Positions 62,767 to 64,000 of a stretch of DNA of 64,000 bases are shown here, piece after piece; position 1 is the first letter of the stretch; each line of letters starts with the position of its first letter. A program made the position numbers and the translations under genes. Under the pieces are notes generated by a model. The model ran no database searches. It had not been told where the DNA came from and saw only the letters and a list, made by a program, of their open reading frames with translations. The stretch is from Leptobrachium leishanense (lineage: Eukaryota > Chordata > Amphibia > Anura > Megophryidae). The stretch is from NCBI GenBank assembly GCA_009667805.1, contig CM019066.1:116364190-116428189 (forward strand). Direction: 5' to 3'.

Positions 62767-63371
62767 GGCCTTGTTCACACCAAATGCAGAGCAGATCTGC
62801 TCAGGTTTCTGCACACGCACGCTAGTCTTTAGACACGTTTTTGACACGTTCCAGAGTTGTTGTTTTTTTCACGTAGCTAACAATGTTATGGGGTCATTTC
62901 CTTTTACCTCTGACCATTCATTCTGACCTCCACTGATCATCCTTCTTCCTATTGTTTTTGTATTGAAAATGCCTGCTGTCATACAGCTCAGGGCACTCTT
63001 CTACCATACTAATGAATTTATCTGGGTCACAAAACTTGTCCACCATTGTTCCTTTGCTCTCCACATCACAAGGTCACCTTTTTCCACAGACAGGAAGTGA
63101 CCAAGGAAGATTAGGTCAAGACAGATGACCATAGAGTTTTTTTTTTATGGTTAGTTTTTTGCATTGAATTGCGTTGCGTTGCATTTTTGATACGTTCCAG
63201 AGCAGATAAAATAGGGCTTGCTGCAGTTTTTTCACCTGCTCTGGACCTGCTCTGGAACTGAACGCTGCGATGTGAACTGGAGCAAAAAATACCATTGGAA
63301 TACATTGGACGCAGTTTTAATCCGGTCTGCAATTGCTCTGCACCTGCTCCACGCTTGGTGTGAACAAGACC
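62767..63371. mobile_element. MITE, TIR GGCCTTGTTCACACCAA, TAA duplication
   Basis: GGCCTTGTTCACACCAA and TTGGTGTGAACAAGACC are inverted with one mismatch. TAA flanks at 62764-62766 and 63372-63374 fit the TWA preference of PIF/Harbinger elements. 605 bp, no ORF. Confidence 0.8.
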
Positions 63372-63374
63372 TAA

Positions 63375-64000
63375 ATCTAACAGATAGTTAAACAGGATTG
63401 GAGAGGTGGGAACTGTCTATATGTCTATCCAACTAAAATTCTTTGAATTATGTGTTTTATATTTTTATAGATATACTCTTGAATCTTTGTTTATGCTGCA
63501 TTATTATTATGTCTTCAGGAGGGGATGGAACAAGAGTATAAAGATATGTACACTTTATTTATATGTTTTTCTGGCACCTGGGTCACGATCTTCTTTGCTT
63601 CTTGCAAATGAACAAGGAACCTGGAGATATTGTGTAGGAGGACTGTCTGTGCCTCATCCCCTGGTGTGGAGAAACAAGGATTTTATTTAATACGTAGATT
63701 GGATGAGCCTCATGAAAGAGTTCCAAAATATCTGGAGGACCAAAGTTGCTGACCCCTCTGCTATTGGACCAGGCCTGCGCACATGAAACTTCACGTTTGG
63801 CTTAACGGCATGAATTAATTGCTTAAGGGTGTCTCATTGTTAGGCAGGTCTTTGACGGACAAAAATCTTATTTGTAAGAATAAACAAGCAAGGCAACAGA
63901 GAGTTAAGTCTGACATTAATATTTTGTTAAGAGTTCATCATCACAAGGAATTTTGGAGATGAAGTGATAGTTCGCACAGGAAGACTTGGGCTACTGTTAT
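63375..64000. other. No gene seen; short MITE piece at 63700-63760
   Basis: GATGAGCCTCATGAAAGAGT, TCCAAAATATCTGGAGGACC and GTTGCTGACCCCTC match the 25218-25350 family. Nothing else is recognised. Confidence 0.45.

Overview
This is vertebrate nuclear DNA, most likely from a frog. The only host gene I can support is the 5' part of KPNA4 (importin alpha-3 class nuclear import receptor) on the minus strand. Its start codon is at 24486 inside a GC-rich CpG island, and eleven exons with consistent GT-AG junctions and matching phases run down to base 1, where exon 11 leaves the window. The amphibian assignment is inference. It rests on the vertebrate KPNA4 exons together with a repeat load typical of anuran genomes: TTAA-flanked MITEs, Tc1 elements, hAT elements, Penelope-like elements with hammerhead motifs, and V-SINE-like tails.

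Layout. 1-24486 is KPNA4. Exons 2-11 lie in the first 7.3 kb; intron 1 is about 17 kb and is filled with nested transposons. Two structures stand out in it. A 2.6-kb hAT-type element (15253-17861) carries a G-run minisatellite of about 70 units and sits inside a broken Tc1 transposase gene. A three-level nest of TTAA elements lies at 19558-21386. The promoter/CpG island is at about 24.0-24.9 kb.

25-64 kb has no recognisable host gene and is a mosaic of mobile elements. It holds a 3.1-kb hAT-type element with a perfect 8-bp duplication (25616-28729); a decayed but full-length Tc1 element (30473-32086); an inverted Penelope-like element (PLE) broken by a 5'-truncated L1 (32.4-34.5 kb); and a plus-strand PLE of about 6 kb (35.45-41.3 kb plus 3' region to about 42.6 kb), split by a hAT-type element that carries its own minisatellite. 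Further right are a Tc1-like fragment with a 69-bp tandem repeat (43.65-44.9 kb), an AT-rich tract holding another hAT-type element (45.4-49.1 kb), and another PLE interrupted by a Tc1 element with an uninterrupted 340-aa transposase ORF (50.0-53.0 kb). Next comes a 1,240-bp tandem duplication whose second copy took two later insertions (52.8-56.7 kb), then nested Harbinger-like MITEs (57.3-58.4 kb), a TGTCACGGTT-type repeat with a 26-bp minisatellite (59.8-60.9 kb), a PLE terminal region with a hammerhead-like fold (about 62.1 kb), and a MITE flanked by TAA (62.77-63.37 kb).

The most informative signals are insertion boundaries that can be proved inside the window, because an uninterrupted copy of the target or a readable frame is also present. 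They give a relative chronology of invasions. The most unusual biology is in three places: the same approximately 26-bp minisatellite occurs in two different hAT-type carriers in opposite orientation; two related hAT elements hold unrelated tandem arrays at the same internal place; and hammerhead ribozyme motifs of graded integrity occur in PLE terminal regions.
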